This document shows, piece after piece, positions 47,655 to 60,250 of a stretch of 64,000 nt of DNA (the first letter of the stretch is position 1; each line of letters begins with the position of its first letter). Origin of the DNA: Rhynchospora pubera (lineage: Eukaryota; Streptophyta; Magnoliopsida; Poales; Cyperaceae). The DNA lies in NCBI GenBank assembly GCA_028095005.1, contig CM051459.1, positions 257,100,229 to 257,164,228 on the forward strand. The letters run 5' to 3'. The translations under genes were made by a program, and so were the position numbers. The notes under the pieces were generated by a model. It saw only the letters and a program-made list of their open reading frames with translations. It made no database searches and was not told the DNA's origin.

Positions 47655-47760
47655 ATTATTATTTGATCTAGTGACTAAGAACAATCTAATTGAGTAGAAA
47701 TCACAGATTTAAAATCAGCTAAAAAATTTGATTCTCATCTTTTCTAAGAAAAGAGGGTAA
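47655..47760 (+). mobile_element. possible SINE-like fragment
   Basis: TTGATCTAGTGACTAAGAAC resembles the A-box side of the minus-strand copy at 34266-34410 (GATCTAGTGAC). The B-box side (CACAGATTTAAAATC) is diverged. Confidence 0.35.
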
Positions 47761-48153
47761 AAAGCTCCTCTTTAACATCAAGGTAGTTATTAAAACTATA
47801 ATTTGGGGGAAGTGGTCTAAACAGTATGAGCAGCAATTAGGAAATTTTATAGATATGACTTAGCATATGATATAATATAATCACACAATGAGCAACTCTC
47901 TCTATATTTTTTTGCTTGCTAGCATGTATCACTCGACATAATCCCACTATGTATCTTCTATTTTCATTTGATTCCCTTGAGCAGGTATTTCTCTTTTCCT
48001 CTCTTTTTACTTTATGTGTTGTTAATATTACATGGAGGTATGATAAACGGGGGAGGTTAAAGAGATAATTATAATTAATCAATGGACTCAGGGAGTGGCA
48101 CGTAGCCAACTGGGAGACTGTGTGGGGGCTCCAGACAGCAGTACCCAGAGGAA

Positions 48154-48908
48154 ATGGCCACTCACATGGAAGTCAATCTTGAGATTAGCATTCAAAAACA
48201 ACCACCTCAATCCAGGGCTTTATCTTTGGAGGTATTTATTCTACTGAAAATCTTCATATCCAGAAAAGAAAACATGAAAAAAAGGCTTGAAAAATAATAA
48301 AATTATATTTTTTTTCTGTCAGTGGCTAGAAGAAAATTTCAATGCCAATTCAGTTAACTGTGGAGGATTGGCTGTATTAAATTTTCTTTTTCTGTCAGTT
48401 GTGCCCTCATTGTAATTCTTTTGTTGAAATTTATGAAAAGAGAAAAATTGATGGCTATTTTCTAAAATGGGTAATAGAAACCCAACTGGGGGTCTTTCAT
48501 AGACATTTAATTTTAAAATAAGTTGGTGGCTTAGACCTCCAATTTATCTTAAAAAAAAAAGGGGTAATAGAATGTGACTTGCGCTTTGCAAATGATTGGA
48601 AACTTTTAATTCTTTTATAGTTTGATACTTTAATGAAAAAGATTATTTATTCTATGCAAATTGACTGTTGATTGTTCCTAACTAATATTAAAACAAGAAA
48701 TTTTTTGTGATTTATTTATAATAGTGGCGTTCTGTGAGAGAAGTCAGGAGATCAAGAATTTTTTTTTTTAAATGTAAAGATGCAAGTCAAGTTGAATAAT
48801 TTTTATTATCATTATTGTTCTAATCAAGTACAGGAGACAGAGGCATGGGTAAGTCCAGTTGAAGGAGAAAATGGAGGTGAGCAGCTGTTGTTTGAAACAG
48901 ATAAATAG
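48154..48908 (+). CDS. tentative two-exon small ORF (50 aa)
   Basis: Exon 48154-48231 (MATHMEVNLEISIQK, donor TTTGGAG|GTATTT) joins in frame to 48834-48908 (acceptor TACAG, ETEAWVSPVEGENGGEQLLF, stop TAG). Signals fit a short spliced transcript and an AT-rich 3' region with possible polyadenylation sites follows. I do not recognise the peptide, and short ORFs arise by chance, so this may be noncoding. Confidence 0.2.
48466..48562 (+). mobile_element. SINE-like tail fragment
   Basis: ATTTAATTTTAAAATAAGTT, GGTGGCTTAGACC and ATTTATCTTAAAAAAAAAA match the tail of the copy at 43915-44045; the tRNA-like head is absent or diverged. Confidence 0.4.
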
Positions 48909-49169
48909 ACATGGCATCTAATTCAGAGCGTGACATTCTGTTCCTGTGCAAGTCCAAGAAGAGAAGTGCACGAAGTTGTGGAAGTATAGTTGTCAGATAT
49001 GGGCAGCTGACCGGAAACGCTAAAAGCCCCAATACAAGTTTAAGAAAGCTGCAGTTATAGGGATGGGTCCATCCTCATATATATGATTAAATTATGAATT
49101 GTGTCATATGAAATATGTGTGTTGATGTGTTTTATTTGTTTTTATTTATTAATTTCTAGTGGGTGAAAA

Positions 49170-51400
49170 GCCTACTATAAATGTGTAATCATCTGAAACA
49201 GGAGTTGCAAGATGTCAGCATTGAACTCTATTTTCACGTCTCCAAAAAAAAAAAAAAAAAAAAAGAGTTGCTATGATGCTTAGCTTCGTCTCTGCTTGAA
49301 TTATGTGTCCTGTTTTGATCTTGGGTTTCAACATTTGTTCTTGACATTTAGGCTTTGTAGAGAGAATTAGGTATTTGACACAGCTCAATCACCAGTGACA
49401 AACATAGAAATCATATACCGACCATGCAAAAAAGTATAATTTCCTACAAAATTCAAGAAATAAAAAAAAAGAATACTTTCACACCATTTTTGTTTTAATT
49501 ATTTTCTTAATTTTAGCTACAGAAACATAATGCGCAGAGTCAAAAGGGAAATAAATTAATAAACTCCGGTAGAAAATTAGATATATTCTGTGAGGCTTAT
49601 TTATGATTACATTTTTCTTTTTTACCCCCATGTTATATTAAATCAGCAATATTGATAGATATGCTCATCTAGTACAGAAGAAGGATGAAAAACTATACCG
49701 GTGCCCCAATTTTTTTTTTTTAAAAAAAAACAAAATTCAAGATCATTGTACATGGAAAAACCCCGATTTCTAAAGTAATTTAATCATTATTTTGAACTAT
49801 GGGTATTTTTTTTAATGATTTTGTTTCGAAATACGCATGATAATTTCCTTAATTCTCCAAAAAAGAAGTCGCAACAATTTTATTTTCATAACTGAAACAG
49901 CCAACAAAACAGATCAAAATATATATTTTAAAAAAAAAAACTATTCATATGTTCTACATAGTTTAGACTAATTATTTCAAATCTGATGATTTGAAATTGA
50001 TTTATCATTCATCCAAAATTTTGAATAATTGATGATCCGATAAGACCTCTTATAGTGCTTGATCAGTAACTGAATAACTTTCAGATTGCACAAATTTTAT
50101 ATAAACCAATCTAACTAAATTATAGACAATATTATATAATTTTACGCTTTGGATATAACAATTATAATTTCATCAAGTTGCCATAGTTGTCATAAAAATG
50201 CTGTAAATATAACCCACTTATCTACATTCAATGTACACAGACTCTTTGATGTGTTCGAACAAACACCAACTTGACGCACAAAAAATATCATAGAATTTTG
50301 TTGCCTTTTCGGCTTTGAATGACATTTAGAGATCAACCGTGCACAAAATTATTTAAGAAGTAAGCATATTTGATATTTTAGGGTCAACCAGCCTTAAGGA
50401 TTGAACCAATCTGTTTCGGGAAAATTTATGGGTTGGGAATAAGGGGACCACGGACTAATCAAGTCCTTTTCCGATGAAAGATAATTTATTCTAGCCAATC
50501 CACAGTCTAGCACACTATCTGTGACCCTACCGTTTTATATTATATAAATATTTGATTTATACATCAAGTAGTGTACATAATTTTTTTTTGTAAAGAATTT
50601 TCGAACTGAAAAGTACAGTTGTATTACAAAATGACCAGGCTTATGTAATACATACATAGCTTAATAACTGTTTGTGGTTTATATATGCACATATATTTAG
50701 GGGAAAAAAAAGAAAGTCACAAAAAGTTTTGAGTCAGGATATTTCAGAAAAAAAATAATAAATTGTCCTCTTATATACCAATCGTACGGCACAATTAATT
50801 CATACCAAAATTAAGCTCTATTTAAAAAGGGTTATGTACTTATATTCAATTATTTGTAACGTATCTTAATCTTTTCTACATTGTACTGATACAAATTCTT
50901 TAAATTGATGCAAAATTTTATAGTTTATTAAGGTAAATTCTGCTATGGACAAAATTTTGTAACCATACTTAAATTTAAATTTTTAGTTAAAATTATACAA
51001 AGAGATGACTAATCATGAGTCAAGCCCTCTTTAGAATGTTTGTCCACCACAGAATTATCTTTTATTTAAAATTTTAAACATTATTGTTGTGTGCTCACAT
51101 TCGATGTTTACCGAGTACAAATACATTTTAACAGATGTTCCGCAATTGTCTTGATTTTTCAAGTTTTTTTTTTGAACCCTTAGAATACACAATAGACTAT
51201 AACACAATGTACATATATATTTAACCCTTTCTTATCAAATTCTAATAATTTATAATTTAATGCCTCCCTGAAGAGATCCTAGGGACCTGAGCGTACTAGC
51301 ACTTATTTTAAATAAATTAATATAATTTATCTATGGTTTTCTTTGCCACTTGCTCCTTTCTAATTTCTATCTATTTAGTACTATTGGCCACTAACATTAA
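49170..51400. other. intergenic upstream of the LAZY/DRO1 gene
   Basis: AT-rich with several poly-A/poly-T tracts; no gene, RNA gene or element recognised. The proximal promoter of the next gene should lie in the last few hundred bases; no convincing TATA box was picked. Confidence 0.5.
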
Positions 51401-51691
51401 ATAGCTACTCTCTCTCCTCACTCTCAAGCTTTTTCCATATCTAGAGCAGTAGAGCTTTTGCAGGGACGCATCTCAAGCAACAACTACGTACTAACAAGCC
51501 TTCATCAACTTTACAACTTAACATTATTAGTGAGAGAAACAGAGTTTCTGTTTCTTGTATTCATACAATTATTGTTTGTGGCCACTAAGAGTGTATTGTA
51601 GTGTGATTGCTGCTTGCTTACTAGGAGAAGCTTGATTAGCACACATCAACAACCACTGCATTTATTATTCATCTCACGATTGTTTGAAGAC

Positions 51692-53315
51692 ATGGGGGTA
51701 TGGAATTAATTGTTGTTACAAATACAATTCTCATCTGATGCTTATAAAATTTAGAGCACTGACGCGTTCCTTTAATAAATGATTTTGTTGAGTGCAGATC
51801 CTGAATTGGGTACACAACAAGTTCAACGGTAAACAAGAGAAGAAAAGACCAGAAGCTGGTTCCAATAGTATTCCAAGTAAGTTTTATTCATGAATTGATA
51901 TGCATAAATTATAAGTACATTTCAATTTCAGTAGCTCTGATTTGTTATTCGAAAATACTGAAAAACTTGATTCTATTAAAATCTGGATCTATCAAACAAT
52001 ATGACTTCATTCTTGGTGTTTCCTTGTCGGTGGATGAAGAAAAGAAAATAAGATTTATGAATTCTAAATGTTTGAATTCTATCAAAACAATATATTGTAC
52101 ATTGACTTACATTGTTATTGTTTTACAGACACATCAATCCCTGAGTTTCAAAAAAACGAGCTAAACGATTGGCCCCAAGGGTTTTTATCAATTGGAACTC
52201 TTGGAAACCAAGAAATAAATGAAGAAATAGAAACAGAAGAAGAACGGTTGAATAGAGATTCATGTATCTCAAGGGACTACTCACAAGGATCGCAAGAATA
52301 CTCGCGTTCGTCACAAGAATATTCACGTGCTTCTCAAGACTTGCCAGATTTCACAATAGAGGAGGTCAAAAAATTGCAAGAGGTGTTAACGAAGCTCTTG
52401 AAGCGCAAGCCGAAATCAGGGGAGGAAGAGAAGGCAAACTTGCCATTGGATAGATTTTTGAACTGTCCATCTAGTCTTGAAGTGGAACGTACTGTGAAGA
52501 AGGAATCAAATAACAACTCAGATGATGATAAAAATGAAATTGGTGATTTATCACCTCATACAAAAATGATTTTATGCAAGGCAAGGGATCTACTTGTGAA
52601 TGACAAGAATACAATGAAACAGAAGTCCTTAAAATTTCTTCTCAAAAAGCTTTTTGTTTGTGGAGGTGGCGGGTTCATGCCAAAGCCCAGCCCAAGCTTG
52701 AGAGATCCAATCCCAGAATCAAGGATGGATAAGGTACGTAAATGAGCCATCGTTCATTTTTTTAAATATTATTATGTCTTTTTTTAAATAAAAAAAATAT
52801 GAAATAAACCTTTTAGCTTCAGAATTTTAATGATTGATATGAGAAAAATATGCTATCGACTGTTCAAATATTGCTCCCCCCCTCAATGTAGAAGTGCTTA
52901 ATTTGAGTATCATTTATTGTTTGTTTTGATTTACATACAGTTCTTTACATTAATATAACCGAATGAGATGACTTTTCTTTAAGGATATATTAAGTCCTCA
53001 TTTTTTATTCCTGTTCTTACTGCAAATTAATGTTTATGATTGCAGCTTTTCAGGACAGTTCTACAAAAGAAGATGTTTTCTCGAAGTACATCTACATCAT
53101 CTAGAAAGAAGTTCTTAGAGAACAAAGCTATGGAAAATAGGGGTGAAAGGGATGGTGAGGATAGAGGCTCGGATCGGCACAAATGGGTGAAGACTGACTC
53201 GGAATGTAAGATTTTTTGGTTTTCTTAAAGTACTTTCAGTTCATAAACACTATTTTATAGGTGCTAATTGTTCAAAATTTCATTGCTTTATTCAGATATT
53301 GTTCTCGAGATCTGA
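51692..53315 (+). CDS. LAZY/DEEPER ROOTING 1-like protein (IGT family)
   Basis: Gravitropism regulator family controlling root and branch angle by polar auxin redistribution. Five exons: 51692-51697, 51798-51876, 52129-52733, 53046-53205, 53296-53315; 289 aa. Conserved region I is at the N terminus (MGILNWVHNKFNGK). The IGT motif is DWPQGFLSIGTLG (42-54). The C terminus WVKTDSEYIVLEI (277-289) carries the EAR-like IVLEI that separates LAZY/DRO1 proteins from TAC1. The two-codon first exon and tiny last exon are typical of this family and explain why the start and end are easily missed. Middle part has SQEYSR repeats (about 75-95), an acidic/Lys-rich helix region and a Lys-rich segment near KFLLKKLFVCGGGG. 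Appears intact. Closest class is LAZY2-4/DRO1 (NGR); orthology not resolved. Confidence 0.93.
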
Positions 53316-54770
53316 GCAGATGTTTTGTGAATATCATGGTGAGGTGCTGTTCCACGTATTTTTCCTAGAATCGTTGCATGTAAAAGAGCTTGCTTTCATT
53401 TGAATGAGAGAAAGTGTCGTGCACTTGGTATGATGAGCTCCCAGGGCATTAGTCTGAAGCCGATTTCACTTGAGGCAGTGGATGTTTTAGATTATGTGTT
53501 AATATAGAAATCATTTTAGTTTGTTTGGTTGTCAAATGTTGATTCTTCTAAAAACTATACATGAGGATTATTAGATCTTGGCTGCATCTTGCGCAGTAAT
53601 ATAATTTCATGATGTTTCACGAAACAAATTATGAAAACAGTGCATTTTAGGCCTTTACCCATTTGTCTTGATATGAAGATGGCAATCCAACTAGCCGAAT
53701 TTTCAAAGAGATGCAGAAAAAGACCCAAAAAAATAAAAAAAAACGTATTTTCAATTTCTTACCTTCATGCAAATCAACTAGCCGAATTTTCTGTGTTTGA
53801 CACGACTATACATTGGTCTTCACATCACTATAAAAGTAATTTGGGTCTCTAAAATATTAAGAACTTGGTCAAATAGTGAAATGAAAGGCGTGCTTATAGG
53901 GTGTGCTTGCGAAAAATGGAAATGCCAGTTGGGAGAAGAAACTAAAAGGGAACATGGTACAGGCCCAAATAGGAAACCAGGTTGTAGGTTACCAGAAATG
54001 TTTACTAGGTACATGGCTAGTGGTAAAATGGTCCCGTTGAAAAATTCTATGTATTTGTGAGTTCCCTTCGGGATGGGGGTAAAGAGTGCTTTGAAAGTAA
54101 AAACTGTTACCTTTGGCGATTGCCAATGAAATTATGTAGATAACTTTGAAAAATACTTAAAACTATATATTATTTTGAATTTAAGTTTATTGAAGTAGCA
54201 GGCCAAGAATTTTTGAACCATCTTAATAGTTGATTTCGTCAATAATTAGAGTTCGATATTATAAATTGATTTGAATGAAAGAATCACATCGATAATAAAA
54301 TAACAACGGCAATAGCTGGAAATTAAGAAGACGAAAATTTTAACTCAAAAAGTTCAACAGTTATTAATGGAACGGAGCAGTACGCTAATTTTGTGAAACA
54401 ACTCGAAACAGTCTGTTTAATTGTCACGTCAAACTTGAGGATTTCGTCTTTTATCCATGGATCAGAAAATTTATTGCCCTGTTCATCAAATATGCTAGTC
54501 TTAACCCTTCGTTAGCAACTAGTATATGAACAATATTATCACGTCTCCAATGACAAAAAAAAAATAAAAAATGCGCCTGCTAATTTATAAAGACACAATG
54601 AGTTGGTATTTTAATCTCAGACACAAACCCATATAATTTCAGCTTCAATTAGTGCCAGCACGAACATCTTTTAAATTGAAATGCTACTGAATATAAATGT
54701 AATACAGGGCAGTTCAAAGTGCACACATAATAGCATATATGAGTTCTCATTGGAAAATTTAAGAGTGACT
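53316..54770. other. 3' flank of the LAZY/DRO1 gene and intergenic DNA
   Basis: The first ~250 bp are probably 3' UTR. Beyond it a diverged internal repeat (CAACTAGCCGAATTTTC at about 53687 and 53777) and an 87-codon ORF without known domain (53797-54060). No gene supported. Confidence 0.5.
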
Positions 54771-54843
54771 AAACATCATCACATAACCGAAACAAACTAA
54801 ACTCTTTGCTGAGATCTCTCATCCAAGCAAACCAAAAATGACC

Positions 54844-57724
54844 TCTGCAAGACAAACATAGAAAACATCAGTTTCTGACTCAAATGTACAAAAAAGAATA
54901 CCCTACATCAGTTTCTCGGAATCCTGATCTATGGCTCTGTAAACAGTAAATTTTTCATCATGTATAAGTTCTTTAGAACGATTGCAGAAACCAATTTCAT
55001 ATTCCCTATTTGCATGGCACACCCAAATGCAACAATGAGTTTGTCATGTAACAGCACTACAAGAGGATAGAACTTCCAAACCCATCCCCATTATTTCTTT
55101 GATCATTCATATAAAATGTAAATAAAATATTTAAAGGATAATTAACAGGACAAAGAAAAAGGCAAACCAGATCTTGTTGAAGGCAACAATATCACAGCTC
55201 TGGATGAACTCATTAGCAGGCTCTGTAAGGAGACGCTCCTCGACAAGATCATCGACGGAGACCAAATCATCCACAATTGTCATCATTATCTGCAACTTCT
55301 TAATTCCATACCCAACAGGCACCAGCTTTGCTGAGTGTACAAAAAAAGGATGCATACTTGAGTTTAAATAGTATAAAACAGCTTCAGTATATATTCTACT
55401 CTACCACTAAATATGGTATTTCTCTAAATACCCCTACACAACCTAAAAAACACATCATGTATATAACATTCCAAAACGAATATCACAAAGCCACTCAATA
55501 CTGTGAAAAGTATCACAAACAAGATATTGCATGAGTAACCACTGAAGTTGTTTGAAAGAAGAAAACAATTGACTGCTCTTTTACTGATAAAATAACTAGC
55601 GAGATGCTTTGGCACCTATAAACTCAAGTCAAGGGGTAAGAGTGCAAAAAGACATTGGCACAAGAGATTAAATAGCTAGCTGCCTGAGTTGTCATACTTT
55701 CATATTCACTATCTAAGTGCAGCAGCACGCATAACATTTGACCTTTAGAAAATTACATGTCAAGGGTATTATAGTGCATATCCAAGCTTGTGGATAAATT
55801 TAAACATGAAGTTCTAACAATATTCATTTGCTACAGAAAAGGTATTTATGACCATTTACTTAATAGGGAATCAAAAAAGTTGGTGATCAACTATTGTGCT
55901 AAATATCTATACGCATAGAAAATAGTCAATTTGATACTAATATTGTAAATATCTTCTGTCATTTAAAAATGAACGACTATAATTCTAGATGTACATTAAG
56001 GGGAGCTCCAGGAGTGAATCAGAGTGAAGTGAAGGGAGAGGGGATTGACCTCCCCTGCTTCAAAAACTCCAAATTTGTAAGGAAACAGAGGGGAATAGAA
56101 GAAAAAGAGTGAAACATCAATGTATAATCTATGTAAAGAACTTGGACATGCGCTACAGTTATCTAATGCGAAATTTTACTGCCCACTACATGATGCATGG
56201 ATAGACACATGCGCGCACTTGTACATGTGCTCACAAAAAATTAAAAAAGAGAGTGGTAAAGAGACATACAAGCGCCCCAGAGGAGACCCTCCATCTGGAC
56301 ACTCCTGACAGCCTCCTCCAGCTTCTTCATGTCAGTCTCATCATCCCATGGCTTCACATCCAACAGCACTGACGACTTCCCAGCTGTAAATCGAAATCAG
56401 TGACAGAAGATAGTTAGCACAGCAACACAAACCAAACAAGAACAAAAATTAAATAAAAATTTTAATAATATCCATGCCAGAAGCATGATTTAACTCTGTT
56501 GGGAAAGTAAAAAATCTCCACATCAAACCAAATTGTTGATCCTTACCCCCCTTCCTTCTCTACTTTCCTTACCCTACCCTCCCCTCCCCTCGACAATATT
56601 GTTCTGGAGCACAAGCATAAATCAATCAAGTCAAATTCAGTTGACAAGTAGAAATCACATCTACACTGGCCTAATAACCAATCGCTAATATTATGATTGA
56701 CATTACAAGAGAAAAAAATGCATACACTCTTTCTTCTTGGCAGAGGCCTTGACAGCAGCAGCACGCTCCTCAGCTGCCTTCTTCTCCTCTTCTGTCTCCT
56801 CACCAAACAGATCAACATCATCATCGTCGTCATCCTCTGCCGGTGCCTAAAACAACACTAAAATTTAAGTGACTGTTTTTTATGAAGGAAGAAGCCTAGA
56901 ACAACATAATGATGTAAATCTAATGAGATGTACCTTAGCCTCAGTGACAGGAGGGGTGATAGGAGAGTCCTCAACAACAGCAGAGGATTCAATCTTCACA
57001 CCCTTGCCCTCCTCCGTCACACCACTAAACATTTCAAATATTATTAAATTAGCAAATAAATTTGTCAAAAACATTCAACTTCTAGCACCTAAGGTACCAT
57101 GAACAGCATGGATACATTCACACATATAATAAATTAAAAGCTGGAGTAATCTCAGCTAACATGATGATTATAATCAAAATTATTCCATAAGAAAAAATGT
57201 ATGCATCAGTACACAAATTGGAATTACAGCACACTCACCTATGATTAGAATTATTTCATTTCTAAATGTATTGAGACGAATTGATTAGGAGGTCATAATC
57301 AAAATAAAAATATTTTTAGTCTTAATTTCATTATGATTTGTCTTCATTAGGATCAAGTACCTCCTAAAATGGGTAAAATTTTTAGATTACAATAAGCACA
57401 AAGATAAATCATGTTTGTACCTCAATCTGATAAGGGCATCAATGTGGGTATACCACCTAGCAGCATTGACAAACTCCTCAGAAGGAGGTGAGTTCAAAGC
57501 TGCATAAACAGCAAGGTCATCCTTCGATGCTTGGTACCTAATTTAACAATACAACAAATTGTATGTCACAAACAAATAAATATCCAGAATTCAGATAGTA
57601 TTAGTATATATGCGTTAATTGTGAAAATTGGAGCTTACCCAGAGATGTAACTGCGTGTGAGGAGGTATTCATTGAGCTTCTGGAGCCCAGCCTGAGAGCC
57701 GAGGTTGGTAAAAGCAACTGCCAT
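54844..57724 (-). CDS. translation elongation factor eEF1B, beta-type (GEF) subunit
   Basis: Guanine nucleotide exchange subunit that reloads eEF1A with GTP in the cytosol. Minus-strand exons: 57724-57639, 57537-57421, 57024-56934, 56846-56726, 56383-56270, 55330-55168 and 54844; 230 aa. Order: GST-C-like N-terminal region (MAVAFTNLGSQAGLQKLNEY, SKDDLAVYAAL, RWYTHIDAL), a Ser/Pro linker, the acidic stretch AEDDDDDDVDLFGEE (CAGG-type region) and a Lys/Ala-rich helix. The C-terminal GEF domain follows (SSVLLDVKPWDDETDM, LLWGASKLVPVGYGIKKLQI, FIQSCDIVAFNKI). The family ends at ...AFNKI. Here the exon ends ATCTG|GTTTGC and the next acceptor CTTGCAG supplies an A, making TGA: a stop codon split by the last intron. 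Reading through the donor would instead add 11 hydrophobic residues after AFNKI. A noncoding leader exon lies at about 57970-58060. Confidence 0.92.
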
Positions 57725-57969
57725 CCTAATTATATTATATTATAACAAAAAAACTACATGTAAATTAAATGGTTCCAGTTACTATATTTTTGCGTTAGAT
57801 TTCAAAACGTTGAAATTTTACATCATAAAAAATAGGATCAAATTACGACGAAGTAATACAAATTAACAGATGCAACGCGAATTGAATTAACAGATCTAAC
57901 GAATTACGACGCTCCAGTAGAAAACCCAGATAAGGAAATAGTAGATCTGCTTTAGTATAAGCAAAATAC

Positions 57970-58060
57970 CTTTGAAATTGAGAAGATAAAGGTACGATCG
58001 GAACTCGGAAGGCGAGAAGGATAGGAGAGAGTGCTTGGAGAGAGGTCGGGAAAAAATGCG
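57970..58060 (-). promoter_or_regulatory. untranslated leader exon of the eEF1B gene
   Basis: CT-rich on the minus strand (CTCTCTCCTATCCTTCTCGC), ending CTCAATTTCAAAG|GTATTTTGC, a good plant donor. Leader introns and pyrimidine-rich leaders are usual for translation-apparatus genes. An AAACCCTTTTG motif sits just upstream. Confidence 0.55.
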
Positions 58061-58399
58061 GCTCTTAAAGAGAGGAAGCGAACAAAAGGGTTTGTGGAGG
58101 TTTTGCAGATCTGGCTTAACCGTAAGATCGTGATCAGACGGTAGATTCTTTCTTATGCAATGTTGGAAACTAGAATATGCCTTCAGCCCTTCATTGGATC
58201 TGACAAGATGGGGTTGGTTTTCTTATAAAGATAGGCCTTTAATTCTATGCTTATTATTGAGTTTGGGTTTGAGTTTTAAATTTGGGTCCGAATGAGCCTA
58301 TAAAATGAAGTCAGCCCGTATAAATTTCGTAGGTTGGATTTATAACTTTTTTGTGACTTAAAATTTATGTAACTTGCGGCCTTGCGGGTCAAATGCTGT

Positions 58400-58700
58400 T
58401 AGGTCTGGCAAACGTGCCAAACGCACACGGAATAGACGCATTCCGTTTTGTTCCGTTTCAGAAACGGAACAAAAAATATTATGTTTTTAAAACGACAGAG
58501 AAAATTGGTTCCACATTTAATTTCGTTTCTATTTTTCATTATAATTTCTTATTTCTGTGTTCTATTTCAGTAAAACGGTATAATTATCTGTTTCGTTTTC
58601 GTTTCGTTTTTTGAAATGACAGAGAAATTGATGTCACATTCCATTTCATTTCTGAAAATGGAACGGCACCATGTTTTTTTATTCCGTTTTGACAAGCCTA
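58400..58700. mobile_element. small hAT-type MITE
   Basis: 301 bp, ends TAGGTCTGGCAAACG and GTTTTGACAAGCCTA (inverse TAGGCTTGTCAAAAC), with an exact 8-bp duplication AATGCTGT (58392-58399, 58701-58708). The interior repeats (T)TTCCGTTT(C/T) in both orientations (CCGTTTCAGAAACGG is itself palindromic). Confidence 0.88.
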
Positions 58701-58708
58701 AATGCTGT

Positions 58709-59297
58709 GTATGAAGTAACATTAATTTTATTGCACAAAAGGTGGATATCATAATGGAATTTAGTAGGGGCGTTTTTGACAAAATACGTACGTTTTCTAC
58801 ATTTTCGAAAACAATAGTAACAGGCTAACAGCAACATTTTAAAATAGTTCAATAAGGTACATCAGTATCATTATCAATATTCAATCAGTATTATAAATAA
58901 AGATGCGTGGAAGTCGGATACGATGTTTAAATAACCCATTGACACGGCATACATTTATTTATTTATTTATTTATTATTTATTTGAAAATGAGCCCGTAAG
59001 CACACGGCATACAATTTTCCGATGCCTGGCGATGTTACTGATATATTATTTCTTAAGGCATAATGTTACTGTTATTCTGTATAACATTGTGATGCCGGGT
59101 AATACGGCCACAAGCTTGACCCGTTTAAAATTGTGGACAGTAGATGCAAACAACAGACTTTGGTTCAAATAACCCAAACGTGTACTTCAGAACGCAACAA
59201 ACGTAGACAATCTCTGTACCTTATTGATATTTACAAAAAAAAAATATTACAAAAATTATGATAACTGAGCTAAACTAATATTTTTATATTTATCTAT
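58709..59297. other. intergenic, nothing recognised
   Basis: A short (TTTA)n tract at 58953-58982; no gene supported. Confidence 0.5.
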
Positions 59298-59440
59298 GGA
59301 TGCGTTTGGATAGGTGTGGGAAGAAGGGAAGAAGGGAAGAAGTGGGAAGAAGTATTGGGAAGTGTGTAACTTTGTGAAAAATTTGGATTGTTTATAATTT
59401 TTTTCTTCTTCTTCCTTCTTCCAACGATCCAAACGCACCC
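59298..59440. mobile_element. MITE (family C)
   Basis: 143 bp, ends GGATGCGTTTGGAT / ATCCAAACGCACCC with TAT on both sides (59295-59297, 59441-59443). Inverted relative to 14347-14503; it has lost part of the interior. Confidence 0.9.
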
Positions 59441-59443
59441 TAT

Positions 59444-60040
59444 AGGTACCAATGTCTACCGATATCCCAATATCGAAATAAACAAAGGTTAGCGTATTAA
59501 GTTAACTTATTTTTTTAGCAGCTACGTACTTTCAATTATGTGTTCTTGATTTTGATTAATATTTAATTTTTTTTTTCAAGTCACAAATATTACGGAAGTC
59601 ATTTGGAATGTAACTGTAAGGAACCCAAAAGATTGGCGTAATTTTTCAATCAACCTTTGCTTCATTCTTCAACTTATATGCCTGGGAATTTCAATGCTTC
59701 CTGTTGGTACATGAAAATAGTATTCCAATGATTTATATTAACCCATATCTTATTTTTAAGTAATTTAATTTTTTTTTTTGCAGCCATCTACAAATTGCGC
59801 AAGACTTGACATGAATTTGAGGATTTTATTTATTTTGGCAGCTTTTTCTATATTGGTTTTTAAAGAATTGAACCACAAAACTATATCATTTTTGGTGTAT
59901 TGTTATTAAAATACAATTTAAATTACTATATCATTCAGATTATTCCTAATAAACCAGCCTTTTCTATTTAGGTGTTGGAGGTATTCGGCTTTAAACTTCT
60001 TTTGTATTTGCAACAGAACTATTGCTGAAAGATTTATTAG
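59444..60040. other. intergenic, nothing recognised
   Basis: AT-rich DNA without supported features. Confidence 0.5.
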
Positions 60041-60250
60041 GGTATATGTGCAAAATTTTTCTGTCTAGCGGTTTCTAAACCCTAAACCCTAAACCAATTT
60101 CTTTTTCCTTTTGGGTATATGTGCAAAATTTTTCTGTCTAGCGGGTCGGATCTGAATATCAGATCTTCTAGCCGGTACATATTCAATGAGCTAAATAATT
60201 TTTTTCTGTATTGTTCCATTGTCTCCTAGCCGGTACATACTCAACCTATT
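60041..60250. repeat. two local tandem duplications with a short CCCTAAA run
   Basis: GGTATATGTGCAAAATTTTT CTGTCTAGCGG occurs twice 73 bp apart, and CTAGCCGGTACATA(T/C)TCAA twice about 59 bp apart. Between the first pair lie about 2.5 units of telomere-type CCCTAAA. Confidence 0.8.

Noticed and set aside
55131..55175. Hydrophobic C-terminal extension of eEF1B (AFFFVLLIIL)
   Set aside because: The family ends at AFNKI and a splice donor at that point gives the expected stop; the extension is most likely intron, though retention is noted as a finding.
56400..56420. TGACAGAAGATAGTTAGCAC resembles miR157 (about 18 of 21 bases)
   Set aside because: No complementary miR* sequence or hairpin is found nearby, and it lies antisense in an eEF1B intron; chance similarity.
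60075..60095. CCCTAAA telomere-type repeats
   Set aside because: Only about 2.5 units; far too short for a telomere or a clear interstitial telomeric tract.
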